Shown here in pieces: positions 16,965-25,767 of a stretch of DNA of 56,809 bases (within the stretch, counting starts at the first letter, position 1; each line of letters opens with the position of its first letter). The position numbers were made by a program, and so were the translations under genes. The notes under the pieces are model-generated. The model searched no databases, was not told where the DNA came from, and saw nothing but the letters and a program-made list of their open reading frames with translations. The stretch lies in the NCBI GenBank assembly GCA_902799685.1, contig CADCBO010000014.1, positions 1-56,809 on the forward strand, given 5' to 3'. Source of the stretch: an uncultured Bacteroidales bacterium. Lineage in GTDB: Bacteria > Bacteroidota > Bacteroidia > Bacteroidales > Bacteroidaceae.

Positions 16965-18470
16965 ATGAAACATTCCAGTAGAATTCTGATTGCAGTCTGC
17001 TCAATGGTCATGGTTGTCCCTACAGCTTGGTGCGGAGCCCAGACCGTATTGACGCTTGAAGAGTGTAGGACAATGGCATTGGAAAACAACGGTCAGTCCA
17101 AGATGGCAAGAGAGAAAGTTGCTGCTGCAGAGTATGACAGCAAGACGGCTTTTGCCAACTATCTGCCCAAGGTTTCCGCCACAGCATTGTTTCTTCACAA
17201 CAGCGAGAACATAAACCTGGCCAGTGAAGAGCAGCGCAACACGCTTTCCACAATGGGTACGTCATTGACATCGGGCATACAGACTTCACTTATGACCGAT
17301 CCCAATTTCCTTTCATTATATATGAATGACGCCACCGTGAAGAATACCGTCAATTACTTGATAAACAAGATGTCAACTGCCGATGTGGCCGGAACCCTGA
17401 ACCAGTTGGGACAGGATTTCTCTGATAATCTTTCACTGGATATCCAGAATGTCTATGTGGGTATGCTAACCGTAGAGGAACCTGTCTATGTGGGCGGCAA
17501 GATACGTGCATACAACAAGGTGACGGAGTATGCCAAAGAACTGGCCGAGACACAATTGAGCGGTGAGGACCAGAAAGTGCTGGTGACTGTTGACGAGGCC
17601 TACTGGCAGATTGTATCGGTGGCCAACAAGCTGCGCCTGACCGACCAGTATGTGGAGCTGCTGGAGCAGATGGACAGGAACGTGGAAATCATGAAGCAGG
17701 AGGGTGTGGCTACAGCATCGGACCAGCTGTCGGTAAGGGTGAAACTGAACGAGGCTGAAATGAGTCAGATAAAGGCCAGGAACGGTCTTGCATTATCCAA
17801 GATGTTGTTATGCCAACTGTGCGGAATGCCTCTGGACAGCGAAATAATGCTAAAGGATGAGATGAACGAGACCCTTGAGATTCCTGCCGATGAAGTGACA
17901 TACACCCAGGAGGATCTCTATGAGAACCGTCCGGAGCTCAAGAGCCTTCAGCTGGCAGTGAACATGTATGACCTTAAGTCAAAGATTGTGCGTGCAGACT
18001 ATCTGCCCACAGTGGCCTTGATGGGTAACTATCTGGTAACCAACCCGTCGGCCAGCGACGGCTTTGCCAATGACTTTCATGGGATGTGGAATGTAGGTGT
18101 TGTGGCCAAGATTCCGGTGTTCCATTTCGGTGAGGGGCTTAACAAGTACCGCAAGGCAAAATCGGACGTGATACTTACACAGTATCAGCTGGATGATGCA
18201 AAAGGCAAGGTGTCGCTGCAGGTAAACCAGTATGAGAAAAAGATTGCCGAGGCCGATTCACGCCTGGAGATGGCACTTAAGAATATGGAGAACGCCAATG
18301 AGAATCTGCGTGTGGCCAATATAGGATTCAAGGAGGGCGTGGTGGAGTCATCACTGGTGCTTGCCGCACAGACGGCTTGGCTCAAAGCTCACTCTGAAGA
18401 GATAGATGCCCGGATAGACCGCATTATGGCTACGGTATATCTGCGCCAGGCCACAGGGCAGCTTAAATAA
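16965..18470 (+). CDS. TolC-like outer membrane efflux protein
   Basis: 501 residues from the ATG at 16965, with a signal peptide (MKHSSRILIAVCSMVMVVP...). The body has two outer-membrane-factor repeats: the first opens LTLEECRTMALENNGQSKMA, the second around ENRPELKSLQLAVNMYDLKS. Both are followed by long amphipathic helices (SLQVNQYEKKIAEADSRLEM, VVESSLVLAAQTAWLKAHSE), as in TolC family channels. It is the first gene of an export operon with a membrane-fusion protein and two ABC-2 permeases, so it should form the outer-membrane duct. The divergent AraC regulator probably controls it. Confidence 0.92.
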   Translation: MKHSSRILIAVCSMVMVVPTAWCGAQTVLTLEECRTMALENNGQSKMAREKVAAAEYDSKTAFANYLPKVSATALFLHNSENINLASEEQRNTLSTMGTSLTSGIQTSLMTDPNFLSLYMNDATVKNTVNYLINKMSTADVAGTLNQLGQDFSDNLSLDIQNVYVGMLTVEEPVYVGGKIRAYNKVTEYAKELAETQLSGEDQKVLVTVDEAYWQIVSVANKLRLTDQYVELLEQMDRNVEIMKQEGVATASDQLSVRVKLNEAEMSQIKARNGLALSKMLLCQLCGMPLDSEIMLKDEMNETLEIPADEVTYTQEDLYENRPELKSLQLAVNMYDLKSKIVRADYLPTVALMGNYLVTNPSASDGFANDFHGMWNVGVVAKIPVFHFGEGLNKYRKAKSDVILTQYQLDDAKGKVSLQVNQYEKKIAEADSRLEMALKNMENANENLRVANIGFKEGVVESSLVLAAQTAWLKAHSEEIDARIDRIMATVYLRQATGQLK

Positions 18471-18503
18471 TTCAATCCTGAAAATGATAAAAACAAGAAA
18501 GAT

Positions 18504-19496
18504 ATGGACAACAAGACACAGAGAATGAACATTGTGCTGTCATTGACGGCATTTGCAGTGGTGATTGTGATTGTATGTGCGGTGGGAATCTATACGTTCA
18601 ACCATCGTGAACCCGAGATTGTCCAGGGACAAGCCGAAGCCAGTGAATACCGCGTATCGAGCAAGGTTCCGGGACGTATACTCAAGATAATGGTGCATGA
18701 GGGTCAGCAGGTAAAGGCCGGTGATACCCTGGCCATACTTGATACTCCCGATATCAACGCCAAGCAGGCTCAGGCCGAGGCTGTGCTCAGTGCAGCCACT
18801 GCCCAGAATGCAAAGGCCCAGAAAGGTGCCCGAGAGGAACAGATACAGGGCGCATATGAGTTGTGGCAGAAAGCCAAGGTGGGCCTGGAGATATATGAGA
18901 AATCATACCGCAGGGTGGAAAACCTTTTCAACGAGGGTGTGGTGAGCGAACAGAAACGTGATGAGACCAAGGCTCAGTACGATGCTGCTGTGGCCACCGA
19001 GAGGGCAGCCAAGTCACAGTATGATATGGCCGTCAACGGTGCCGAGAAGGAGGTCAAGGAGATGGCTGCCGCCCAGATGCGTCAGGCCGAGGGTGTTGTG
19101 GCCGAGGTAAACTCATATATAGACGAGACAGTGCTGACCGCATCACTGGATGGTGAGGTGAGCGAGATATTCCCGATGGTCGGTGAGTTGGTAGGTACCG
19201 GTGCCCCGATCATGAACATAGCCGTTATGAGTGACATGTGGGTATCTTTCAATGTCCGCGAGGACCTGTTGCAGGACCTGGCAATGGGTGCAGTGCGTGA
19301 CGCATACGTCCCGGCATTGGACAAGACTGTGCCGGTCAAGGTTACATATATGCGTGACCTGGGATCATATGCTGCCTGGAAGGCTACCAAAGTTAACGGT
19401 CAGTATGACCTCAAGACTTTTGAGGTCCGTGCCGTTCCGCAGCAGAAGGTTGAGAACCTGCGTCCCGGAATGACAGTAATCATAGACAGAAAGTAA
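18504..19496 (+). CDS. HlyD/EmrA-type membrane fusion (periplasmic adaptor) protein
   Basis: 330 residues. An N-terminal membrane anchor (about residues 11-31) is followed by a lipoyl-like half motif (SEYRVSSKVPGRILKIMVHE, then VKAGDTLAILDTPDINAKQA), a coiled-coil hairpin (~residues 75-205, rich in Ala, Gln, Glu and Lys), the second lipoyl half (VLTASLDGEVSEIFPMVGEL) and a beta-barrel. It bridges the inner-membrane permeases to the TolC-like channel. It lies 33 bp after that gene and 7 bp before the first permease gene, clearly one transcription unit. The architecture matches adaptors paired with ABC-2 exporters of the YhbG/YhiI kind. Confidence 0.92.
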   Translation: MDNKTQRMNIVLSLTAFAVVIVIVCAVGIYTFNHREPEIVQGQAEASEYRVSSKVPGRILKIMVHEGQQVKAGDTLAILDTPDINAKQAQAEAVLSAATAQNAKAQKGAREEQIQGAYELWQKAKVGLEIYEKSYRRVENLFNEGVVSEQKRDETKAQYDAAVATERAAKSQYDMAVNGAEKEVKEMAAAQMRQAEGVVAEVNSYIDETVLTASLDGEVSEIFPMVGELVGTGAPIMNIAVMSDMWVSFNVREDLLQDLAMGAVRDAYVPALDKTVPVKVTYMRDLGSYAAWKATKVNGQYDLKTFEVRAVPQQKVENLRPGMTVIIDRK

Positions 19497-19503
19497 ATAA
19501 ACC

Positions 19504-20676
19504 ATGAGTGGAACAAAGCAAGGATTCTGGGCAATAGCAGGGCGTGAGATAGTGCGAATGCAGTCACGTCCGCTTTACGGACTAAGCATGATATTTGCAC
19601 CGCTGTTCTGCTTTGTCTTCTTTACGACCCTTATGAGGGAGGGACTGCCCGAGAGCCTGCCTGCCGGAGTGGTCGATGAGGATAACACCTCTGTATCACG
19701 CTCCATACTCCGCAATCTTGATTCCTATCAGCAGACTGAAATCATAAGGCAGTACTCAAATTTTGCCGAGGCACGTGAGGCATTGCAGAAGAATGAGATT
19801 TACGGATTCTTTTACATACCTAAAGGTACACAGGAGAAAGCTTCCAGTCAGGAACAGCCGAAGATTTCAATTTATACAAATTCCGCATACCTTATCCCTT
19901 CGTCGCTGCTGTATCGTGATATGAAGACTATGGCCACCATGGCATCGGCGGCAGTAGGGCGTGAGGTATTACTGGCCAAGGGGGCCAACATGGACCAGGC
20001 TATGGGATTCCTGCAGCCCATCAAGATGGATATGCGCCCGCTGGGTAACCCGTGGCTCAACTACAATGTCTATCTGAGCAACACCATGCTTCCGGCAGTG
20101 CTGGCGCTCATGATACTTATGGTGACCTGTTTCAGCATACATACGGAGCTTAAGGATGGTTCCGCAAGGGAGTGGCTCTCATTGTCCGGTGACAATATAC
20201 TAAAGGCGGTCAGTGCCAAGCTGTTCCCGCAGACTATGGTATTCTCTCTAATGGCGCTCATTTATCTGGTGCTGCTTTACGGTTGGATGGGATTCCCGCT
20301 TCACAATGGTTTCTGGCCGATGTTTGCCGCTGCCGAGCTGCTGATACTGGCTTCGCAGGGATTTGCGGTGTTCATTGCATCGGCCATACCGTCATTGCGC
20401 TGGTCATTGAGCCTGTGCACGCTTTGGGGAGTGCTCTCCATTCCCATCAGCGGATTCTCATTCCCGGTAATGGGGATGCCGGCTGCGCTACAGGCCCTTT
20501 CATACCTTTTCCCGCTCCGTTACTATTTCCTGATTTACGTGGATCAGGCGCTGAACGGAGTGCCACTGGTATATTCGGCCTGGTTCTACGTGGCTATGAT
20601 TGCATTCACTATCCTGCCGCTTGTGGATATCAGTCTGCTCAGGAAGGCTGCTCATGAATATACATACTTACCTTAA
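19504..20676 (+). CDS. ABC-2 type transporter permease (first of pair)
   Basis: 390-residue inner membrane protein with one N-terminal helix (~residues 22-42), a large extracytoplasmic domain (LPAGVVDEDNTSVSRSILRN, YGFFYIPKGTQEK) and about five C-terminal helices. This is the ABC-2 exporter architecture (ABC2_membrane_3 type). It forms a likely heterodimer with the next gene, 12 bp downstream, which has the same layout. No ATP-binding subunit is encoded in this operon, so the ATPase must come from elsewhere in the genome. Confidence 0.88.
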   Translation: MSGTKQGFWAIAGREIVRMQSRPLYGLSMIFAPLFCFVFFTTLMREGLPESLPAGVVDEDNTSVSRSILRNLDSYQQTEIIRQYSNFAEAREALQKNEIYGFFYIPKGTQEKASSQEQPKISIYTNSAYLIPSSLLYRDMKTMATMASAAVGREVLLAKGANMDQAMGFLQPIKMDMRPLGNPWLNYNVYLSNTMLPAVLALMILMVTCFSIHTELKDGSAREWLSLSGDNILKAVSAKLFPQTMVFSLMALIYLVLLYGWMGFPLHNGFWPMFAAAELLILASQGFAVFIASAIPSLRWSLSLCTLWGVLSIPISGFSFPVMGMPAALQALSYLFPLRYYFLIYVDQALNGVPLVYSAWFYVAMIAFTILPLVDISLLRKAAHEYTYLP

Positions 20677-20688
20677 TAGAATGATGAT

Positions 20689-21972
20689 ATGTGGGTAAAG
20701 AATCTGCTTGATGTATGTGGAAAGGAACTTAAGAGAACACTGTCCGATGTGGGCGTGCTGGTGTTCTTCATAATAGTGCCGCTGCTCTATCCGCTGCTAT
20801 ACGCCTATCTGTACAGCCGTGAGGTTGTCCATGAGGTGCCGGTGGTGGTAGTGGATGAATGTCGCAGTACAACCAGCCGTGAGTTCCTGCGCAAGAGTGA
20901 CGCCACTCCGGACCTAAAGATAGTATCCTACTGCTCGGATATGGAGGAGGCGCGCAACCTTATGCGACGTCATAAGGCATACGGTGTGATCCATATTCCT
21001 GCGGAATTTGAACGTACACTGTCAGAAGGCCGTCAGGCAACCGTCAACCTTTACTGCGACATGAGCGGCCTGCTCTATTACAAGGCAATGCTGAGCGGAT
21101 GCACTATCGTGTCGCTGGATATGAACCGTGACATTCAGATGCAGCGTCTCTCAGGCCTGTCGGATTGGGAGAAGGATGCAATGACCATGCCTATTGAGAA
21201 TGAATACATAACCATGTTCAACCCCACAAACGGATTCCAGGCATTCCTTATACCGGCAGTGCTGATTCTGGTGCTTCAGCAGACTCTTGTGCTGGGTGTG
21301 GCCATGCTGGCCGGAACCGAGAATGAGCGCCGTAGGAGCGGAGCCCTTATCCTGGGAGAGGAATATGGGAATCCTATGGTGGTTTTGGCTGGTAAAGGTC
21401 TTGCATATCTGCTGGTTTATGGCTTTACGGCCACATATGTACTCTGCTTTGTGCCTTGGCTCTTCCATATGCCTCAATTGTGGCAACTGCCTACTTTGGT
21501 GGCATTCATCATACCGTTCCTGCTGGCGAGCATATTCTTTGCCATCTGCATATCCTTCTTTGTAAGGGACAGAGAATCCTGCTTCCTGCTGTTTGTGTTC
21601 GTATCGGTTCCGCTCATATTCATGAGTGGCATATCATGGCCTACGTCAAACATGCCTGCATTTTGGAAAGTGCTTGCGCAGTTATTCCCCTCAACTCATG
21701 GAGTGAATGGTTTTGCACGTATCAATACGGCAGGTGCACTGCTGCAGGATGTACGTATAGAGAGTATATCGCTGTGGATACTGACAGGAGTCTATTTCAT
21801 GCTCTCGCTGTTCATTTACGAGCGCATGTACCGTTCTGATAAGATGCCGGGTGTAGAGTTTGTCATGGCTATGCGAACCCGTGTGCGTCGTGATATCCGC
21901 GTGGCTGCCCGTGATATAAAAGAGGCTGGGCAGGAACTTAAGGAGAAATTGGAACAGCGCAAGAAGAATTGA
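20689..21972 (+). CDS. ABC-2 type transporter permease (second of pair)
   Basis: 427 residues, paralogous in layout to its neighbour: an N-terminal helix, an extracytoplasmic domain (VVVVDECRSTTSREFLRKSD, YGVIHIPAEFERTLSEG) and a C-terminal block of about five helices (LIFMSGISWPTSNMPAFWKV). It is extended by a charged ~45-residue cytoplasmic tail rich in Arg, Lys and Glu. It should pair with the 19504-20676 permease and export a substrate through the HlyD-like adaptor and TolC-like channel. The stop codon is inside a long palindrome that probably terminates the operon. Confidence 0.88.
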   Translation: MWVKNLLDVCGKELKRTLSDVGVLVFFIIVPLLYPLLYAYLYSREVVHEVPVVVVDECRSTTSREFLRKSDATPDLKIVSYCSDMEEARNLMRRHKAYGVIHIPAEFERTLSEGRQATVNLYCDMSGLLYYKAMLSGCTIVSLDMNRDIQMQRLSGLSDWEKDAMTMPIENEYITMFNPTNGFQAFLIPAVLILVLQQTLVLGVAMLAGTENERRRSGALILGEEYGNPMVVLAGKGLAYLLVYGFTATYVLCFVPWLFHMPQLWQLPTLVAFIIPFLLASIFFAICISFFVRDRESCFLLFVFVSVPLIFMSGISWPTSNMPAFWKVLAQLFPSTHGVNGFARINTAGALLQDVRIESISLWILTGVYFMLSLFIYERMYRSDKMPGVEFVMAMRTRVRRDIRVAARDIKEAGQELKEKLEQRKKN

Positions 21973-22002
21973 GAATTGAGAGGCCTCTCAATTCTCAATT
22001 CT
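21965..22002. terminator. 38-bp perfect palindrome overlapping the end of the efflux operon
   Basis: The bases from 21965 to 22002 are a perfect inverted repeat with no loop; each half contains GAATTGAGA/GAGAATTGAGAGG. It covers the stop codon of the permease gene (21970-21972) and lies 12 bp from the end of the convergent BspA-like gene. Neither side has a strong T tract, so a role as bidirectional terminator is likely but not certain. Confidence 0.6.
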
Positions 22003-22013
22003 CAATGATACAT

Positions 22014-24569
22014 TTACCGTATGATGAACTTACGGCCATTCTTGATGTATATTCCCTTGGCCGTAGGTGTATCCGTCAGCCTGCGTCCGTCTATGGAGTA
22101 CCACACTTCCTGTACCTGAAGTCCATTGTCCACCGCTTTTACCTGTGTAAACAGATCGTCCACAAATGTAACATTTGCATTAGGGAATGCAGCTTCCCAG
22201 GCAGCTTTGTCAGCCACATGGAACTGAGTACCCTTATCCGGCATGAGTACATCTGAACTGCTGTTATTCTGCCACTTGAGTGTGGAGGGATCAGCGGAAC
22301 AATAAACATCGGACAGTTGTGAAAGCCCATAGAATCCGTAGACTTCAATCCTCTTGAGTGTAGAGGGCAAGGTGAGACTGGTCATAGCCGTAAGTCCATC
22401 GAAAACATGGTCCTTGATTTCCTCAATATCCTCGGGAATGACCACTTCTGTGATTTCAGTGTTGTTTTCCTTGCTGCCTATGAACAGATGATGAGCCAAA
22501 TTCAAAGGATTGGATTTCCCGGTGGCAAAATCGATGGTACACCAGACGGAAAGGCTAGGTGTGATAACCTTTTCAAGATTAGTGCAACCCGAAAAACAGT
22601 AACTTCCGATTTCGGTGACAGAGGCCGGAATGTAGATACTGGTTAGTCCTGTGCAACCACCGAATGCAGATGCACCTATTCTGCTGACGTTCTCTGGAAT
22701 AGTAATGTCAGTCAAACTGGTGCATCCATAGAACATCTCTCCCGGCAACTCTGTGATTGATGTCGGGATGTTGACAGTGGCAAGACTGGTGCAATTGTCG
22801 AACAGATAAATATCCATAGAGGTGATGGCGTTAGGCAGACTTACCGTAGTCAGGTTTTTACAATTGTTGAAGACATAGCTCCCTAATACGGTGACTGAAT
22901 CCGGAATGATAATACCTGTCAGCACTTTATTGCCGGAAAAGGCCTTGTTCTCAAGGCCTGTAACGACACCTTTGAAGATAACCGTACCTTTACCTGACTC
23001 GGTGTCAAAGTCATGCAGAGCCATATCGGTAGCACCGGTAAATTTGGCAAGGACATAGAATGAAGAGTTTTCTTTAACCGTAGCAGTGTAGCTGAAGCAC
23101 GTAAAATCGCCCACGAACGTGACATTGGCACTGGAGAACAGAGAAGTCCAGTCATCAACTGCCAGCACATGCATCTGCGTTGCCTTACCGTCTTTGAAGC
23201 CCGTACCGTCCCATGTCAGGGCAGAAGGCTGGGCAAGACACCAGACATCAGTGGCTGAGGGCAACCCTGCAAAGGCATTGTCACTGAAGGTTGTAACACT
23301 CTTGGGCAGCGTGATGTTAACCAGGGCGGTACAGCCATTGAAGGCATTACTGCCTATTGTTGTGATGCCATCAGGCAAGGTGATGCCGGTCAGCAAGGTA
23401 TTGCCTGCAAAAGCCTCAGCAGCTATGGCAGTCAGGTTACCGTAAAAGAAAGCGCTGCCTTTACCCGTTTCTACATCAAATATGTTAGCTATCATTGCTT
23501 TAGCGCCTATAAACATGTCAGTACTGAAACCACTGACCGCAGCGGTGGCTGTATAAGATACTTGCTTCAGGTCACCGGCATAGGTAGTGTTGGCATCGGG
23601 AAAAAGAGACTGCCAAAGATCCACGTCCATCACATGCATCACTGTTTCCTTATTATTCTTGAAGTTTTTATTGCTATTGCTAATTGACCAGGAAAGTGTA
23701 ACAGGATTAGTCATACAATATACATCCGTCACGCCTGTGCAACCATAAAAAACGCTGCTCTCCCATGTAGTAAGGGTAGTGGGAAGAGTAATGGAGGTGA
23801 TTCCGGTAAGATAACTGAAAGCGCTGCTTTCCAGCTTAGTGACACCCTCGGGAATGGCCAGGTCTGTTATCTCCTCATAACTGTCAACTGTGCCTAAATA
23901 AAGCTTTCCGGCCATTTTCTGCGGTCCGTAAGAAGATCCGTCATAATGCTGTGCAGTGCACCACGATGCAAGGTCTTCCACAATGACCCTCTCCAAGGCT
24001 TTGCAATTATAGAACGAGCCGATGTATGTCACGGAAGCCGGGATATTGATTTGCTTCAGGGCAGTACATCTGGAAAACTCTTTGATTTTCTCTACACCCT
24101 CCGGCAGGGTCACCGTTTCCAGTTTTTCGTTCCCTCTTATATATACCTCCTTTATGGTTGACGGGAAATTGATGGTCTCCAGATTCGTGCAGCCATAAAA
24201 AGAGATGTTCTTTGTACCCTCATTAAGGATTACCGTTACCAACTCCGTACAATTTTTAAAGATGTTTGTACTGATAGTATCAATGGAACCCGGGATATTC
24301 ACCGATGTCAGGGCAGAAGAAGTAAAGGCATCGCTGCCCAGTTCAGTCACCGTACCTTCATAGACTACGGTGCCTTGACCATCGGTAAATGTATGGCTCT
24401 GCAAAGCAGTAGCACCTACAAAATAGCTGATTTCATCAAAGCGGTCCAGTTTCTCGGGAGCAGTATAAATAAACGTAGTAGTCTGTGCATGAATCATGCC
24501 GCACACCAAGGCAAACAGCAGCGTCATTGCTGCACGCGCCCAATTCCTTGCATTAGGTTTTCTGTTCAT
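22014..24569 (-). CDS. BspA-like leucine-rich-repeat surface protein with three related modules
   Basis: 851 residues with a signal peptide (about residues 1-28). It is built from LRR_5 (BspA/TpLRR-type) repeats such as ITLPDGITTIGSNAFNGC and VNIPTSITELPGEMFYGC. Three modules can be seen: residues ~31-334, 335-490 and 491-806. Each opens with a YTA..F.GA segment and a short GKG-containing strand, then LRRs, and ends with an MHV..W...FP.AN.T...DL segment. The C-terminus (VWYSIDGRRLTDTPTAKGIY plus a basic tail) is nearly the same as that of the protein ending at 1043, suggesting a common sorting signal. BspA-type proteins bind host matrix proteins or other cells; that role is inferred here. Confidence 0.88.
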   Translation of the reverse strand: MNRKPNARNWARAAMTLLFALVCGMIHAQTTTFIYTAPEKLDRFDEISYFVGATALQSHTFTDGQGTVVYEGTVTELGSDAFTSSALTSVNIPGSIDTISTNIFKNCTELVTVILNEGTKNISFYGCTNLETINFPSTIKEVYIRGNEKLETVTLPEGVEKIKEFSRCTALKQINIPASVTYIGSFYNCKALERVIVEDLASWCTAQHYDGSSYGPQKMAGKLYLGTVDSYEEITDLAIPEGVTKLESSAFSYLTGITSITLPTTLTTWESSVFYGCTGVTDVYCMTNPVTLSWSISNSNKNFKNNKETVMHVMDVDLWQSLFPDANTTYAGDLKQVSYTATAAVSGFSTDMFIGAKAMIANIFDVETGKGSAFFYGNLTAIAAEAFAGNTLLTGITLPDGITTIGSNAFNGCTALVNITLPKSVTTFSDNAFAGLPSATDVWCLAQPSALTWDGTGFKDGKATQMHVLAVDDWTSLFSSANVTFVGDFTCFSYTATVKENSSFYVLAKFTGATDMALHDFDTESGKGTVIFKGVVTGLENKAFSGNKVLTGIIIPDSVTVLGSYVFNNCKNLTTVSLPNAITSMDIYLFDNCTSLATVNIPTSITELPGEMFYGCTSLTDITIPENVSRIGASAFGGCTGLTSIYIPASVTEIGSYCFSGCTNLEKVITPSLSVWCTIDFATGKSNPLNLAHHLFIGSKENNTEITEVVIPEDIEEIKDHVFDGLTAMTSLTLPSTLKRIEVYGFYGLSQLSDVYCSADPSTLKWQNNSSSDVLMPDKGTQFHVADKAAWEAAFPNANVTFVDDLFTQVKAVDNGLQVQEVWYSIDGRRLTDTPTAKGIYIKNGRKFIIR

Positions 24570-24631
24570 AATAATGAAGTTTTTGTTAGCAAATCAGGTT
24601 AAATAATAATTGGTTAAGGCTTTACAATCTA

Positions 24632-24639
24632 CAAATGTA
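24632..24639 (-). promoter_or_regulatory. Putative -7 box of the BspA-like gene
   Basis: The minus strand reads TACATTTG, an exact TAnnTTTG match. It lies 62 bp upstream of the ATG in an AT-rich intergenic region. Confidence 0.5.
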
Positions 24640-24684
24640 ACAAAAAATCAATAAGTTAAAAAAGTAACCGGCAAAAATATTATT

Positions 24685-25539
24685 TTATTGCGCCAGAGTT
24701 GAGAACTTGCCTGTGACGGTCTCGGAGTAGGTTGTGGAGACCGGAATGTGCGGTGCGGCAGGGTAGGTGAGTTCGGCAAAGAGGCCATCCGGACCTTTCT
24801 GGATGGCCCTTATTTTACGCAGGTTCACGTAGTATGAGCGGTGGCATCGCACTATATTATTAGACTCACATATCTGCTCTATGGAGCGCATGGAACTGCG
24901 TAGGGGGAACCGCACCAGCTTGTCATTGTTAAGGTAGCATATGTTCACGTAGTTGTCGGCTGCCTCAACATAGAGAATGGCGTTGGCGGTAACGGCCAGC
25001 TTAAGTGATTTCTTTTCATCCAGGAAAGGTAGCGTACTGTCCTCACGCCCTATCTGTCCGGAGGCGTATTTCTCGATCGTTACCATGTTCTTGGCCAGAC
25101 GGATGTCCCTGTCCTTGAGCTCCGATACCAGGGCTATAATAACGTATGGGAATACCAGTATGGAGCAGGTTATGAGGAACATCTTTGGCAGCAGGTCAAT
25201 ATACGCCATGGTGCGTTTGTCCATGAGCCATACGAACAGGGCGCAGAACATGGTTATGGCAACACCCTCCATAAGTTCCCAGATAACGAATCCGGTGTAA
25301 TTGATTTGATGCTTGCTGCGCACAAGCAGCATGACCAGCCTGCTAATCAGCACTACTACAAGATCTATCGATGCCATGATGGCGGCACGGAAAGCCAGTT
25401 GGTTCTGGCTGATGTTCATGAAGGTGTCCAGGTGGTAAGGCTTGGCCCAGATAAGGAAAAAGAATGCGAACATGGGTACCAGCAGTATATAACATGCCAG
25501 CATGTTGCCTTTAAAATATGAATCGGGGATTTTGTGCAT
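24685..25539 (-). CDS. Membrane-anchored LytTR DNA-binding regulator
   Basis: 284 residues from the ATG at 25537-25539; a longer frame upstream would run through the promoter sites. Residues ~10-140 contain about four hydrophobic helices (FKGNMLACYILLVPMFAFFF, IMASIDLVVVLISRLVMLLV). The C-terminal ~100 residues are a LytTR domain (ILYVEAADNYVNICYLNNDK, FPLRSSMRSIEQ, IVRCHRSYYVNLRKIRAI). No receiver or kinase domain is present, so the signal probably arrives through the membrane part. It is divergent from the half-ligase protein at 25768, and four GGGTAAAA-type sites overlap its own promoter, suggesting autoregulation. Confidence 0.9.
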   Translation of the reverse strand: MHKIPDSYFKGNMLACYILLVPMFAFFFLIWAKPYHLDTFMNISQNQLAFRAAIMASIDLVVVLISRLVMLLVRSKHQINYTGFVIWELMEGVAITMFCALFVWLMDKRTMAYIDLLPKMFLITCSILVFPYVIIALVSELKDRDIRLAKNMVTIEKYASGQIGREDSTLPFLDEKKSLKLAVTANAILYVEAADNYVNICYLNNDKLVRFPLRSSMRSIEQICESNNIVRCHRSYYVNLRKIRAIQKGPDGLFAELTYPAAPHIPVSTTYSETVTGKFSTLAQ

Positions 25540-25567
25540 ATTTCTTGTACATTTTTGCTTTCCGATG

Positions 25568-25575
25568 CAAATATA
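25568..25575 (-). promoter_or_regulatory. Putative -7 box of the LytTR gene
   Basis: The minus strand reads TATATTTG, matching TAnnTTTG. It lies 29 bp upstream of the ATG. The first GGGGTAAAAT site abuts it directly on the upstream side. Confidence 0.5.
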
Positions 25576-25655
25576 GGGGTAAAATTCTGTCCCTGTATCT
25601 GTGGGGTAAAAAATTTTCACTCTGATTTTTACCCTTATATTTCAGATTTTACCCC
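25576..25655. promoter_or_regulatory. Array of four GGGGTAAAA-type sites, two in each orientation
   Basis: Sites at 25576-25585 and 25603-25611 read GGGGTAAAA on the plus strand. Sites at 25627-25636 (one base different, AAGGGTAAAA) and 25646-25655 read it on the minus strand. The outer two form an extended inverted repeat, with flanks such as AATATAGGGGTAAAATTCTG. The left sites overlap the LytTR promoter; the right sites lie about 70-100 bp upstream of the -7 box for the 25768 gene. They are likely operators, most simply for the LytTR protein, although the motif differs from the published LytTR consensus. Confidence 0.6.
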
Positions 25656-25724
25656 TAAATATGCGTTTTAGTCACTTAAAGGTGGTGTATATCCCTTTTA
25701 TTTTCACCCATCATGTATGTACTG

Positions 25725-25732
25725 TATCTTTG
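25725..25732 (+). promoter_or_regulatory. Putative -7 box of the 131-aa protein gene
   Basis: TATCTTTG is an exact TAnnTTTG match. It lies 35 bp upstream of the ATG at 25768, with only a partial TTTC at the -33 position. Confidence 0.5.
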
Positions 25733-25767
25733 TGGCGAAAATAATAAGGAATTAAAACAAAAACGAT

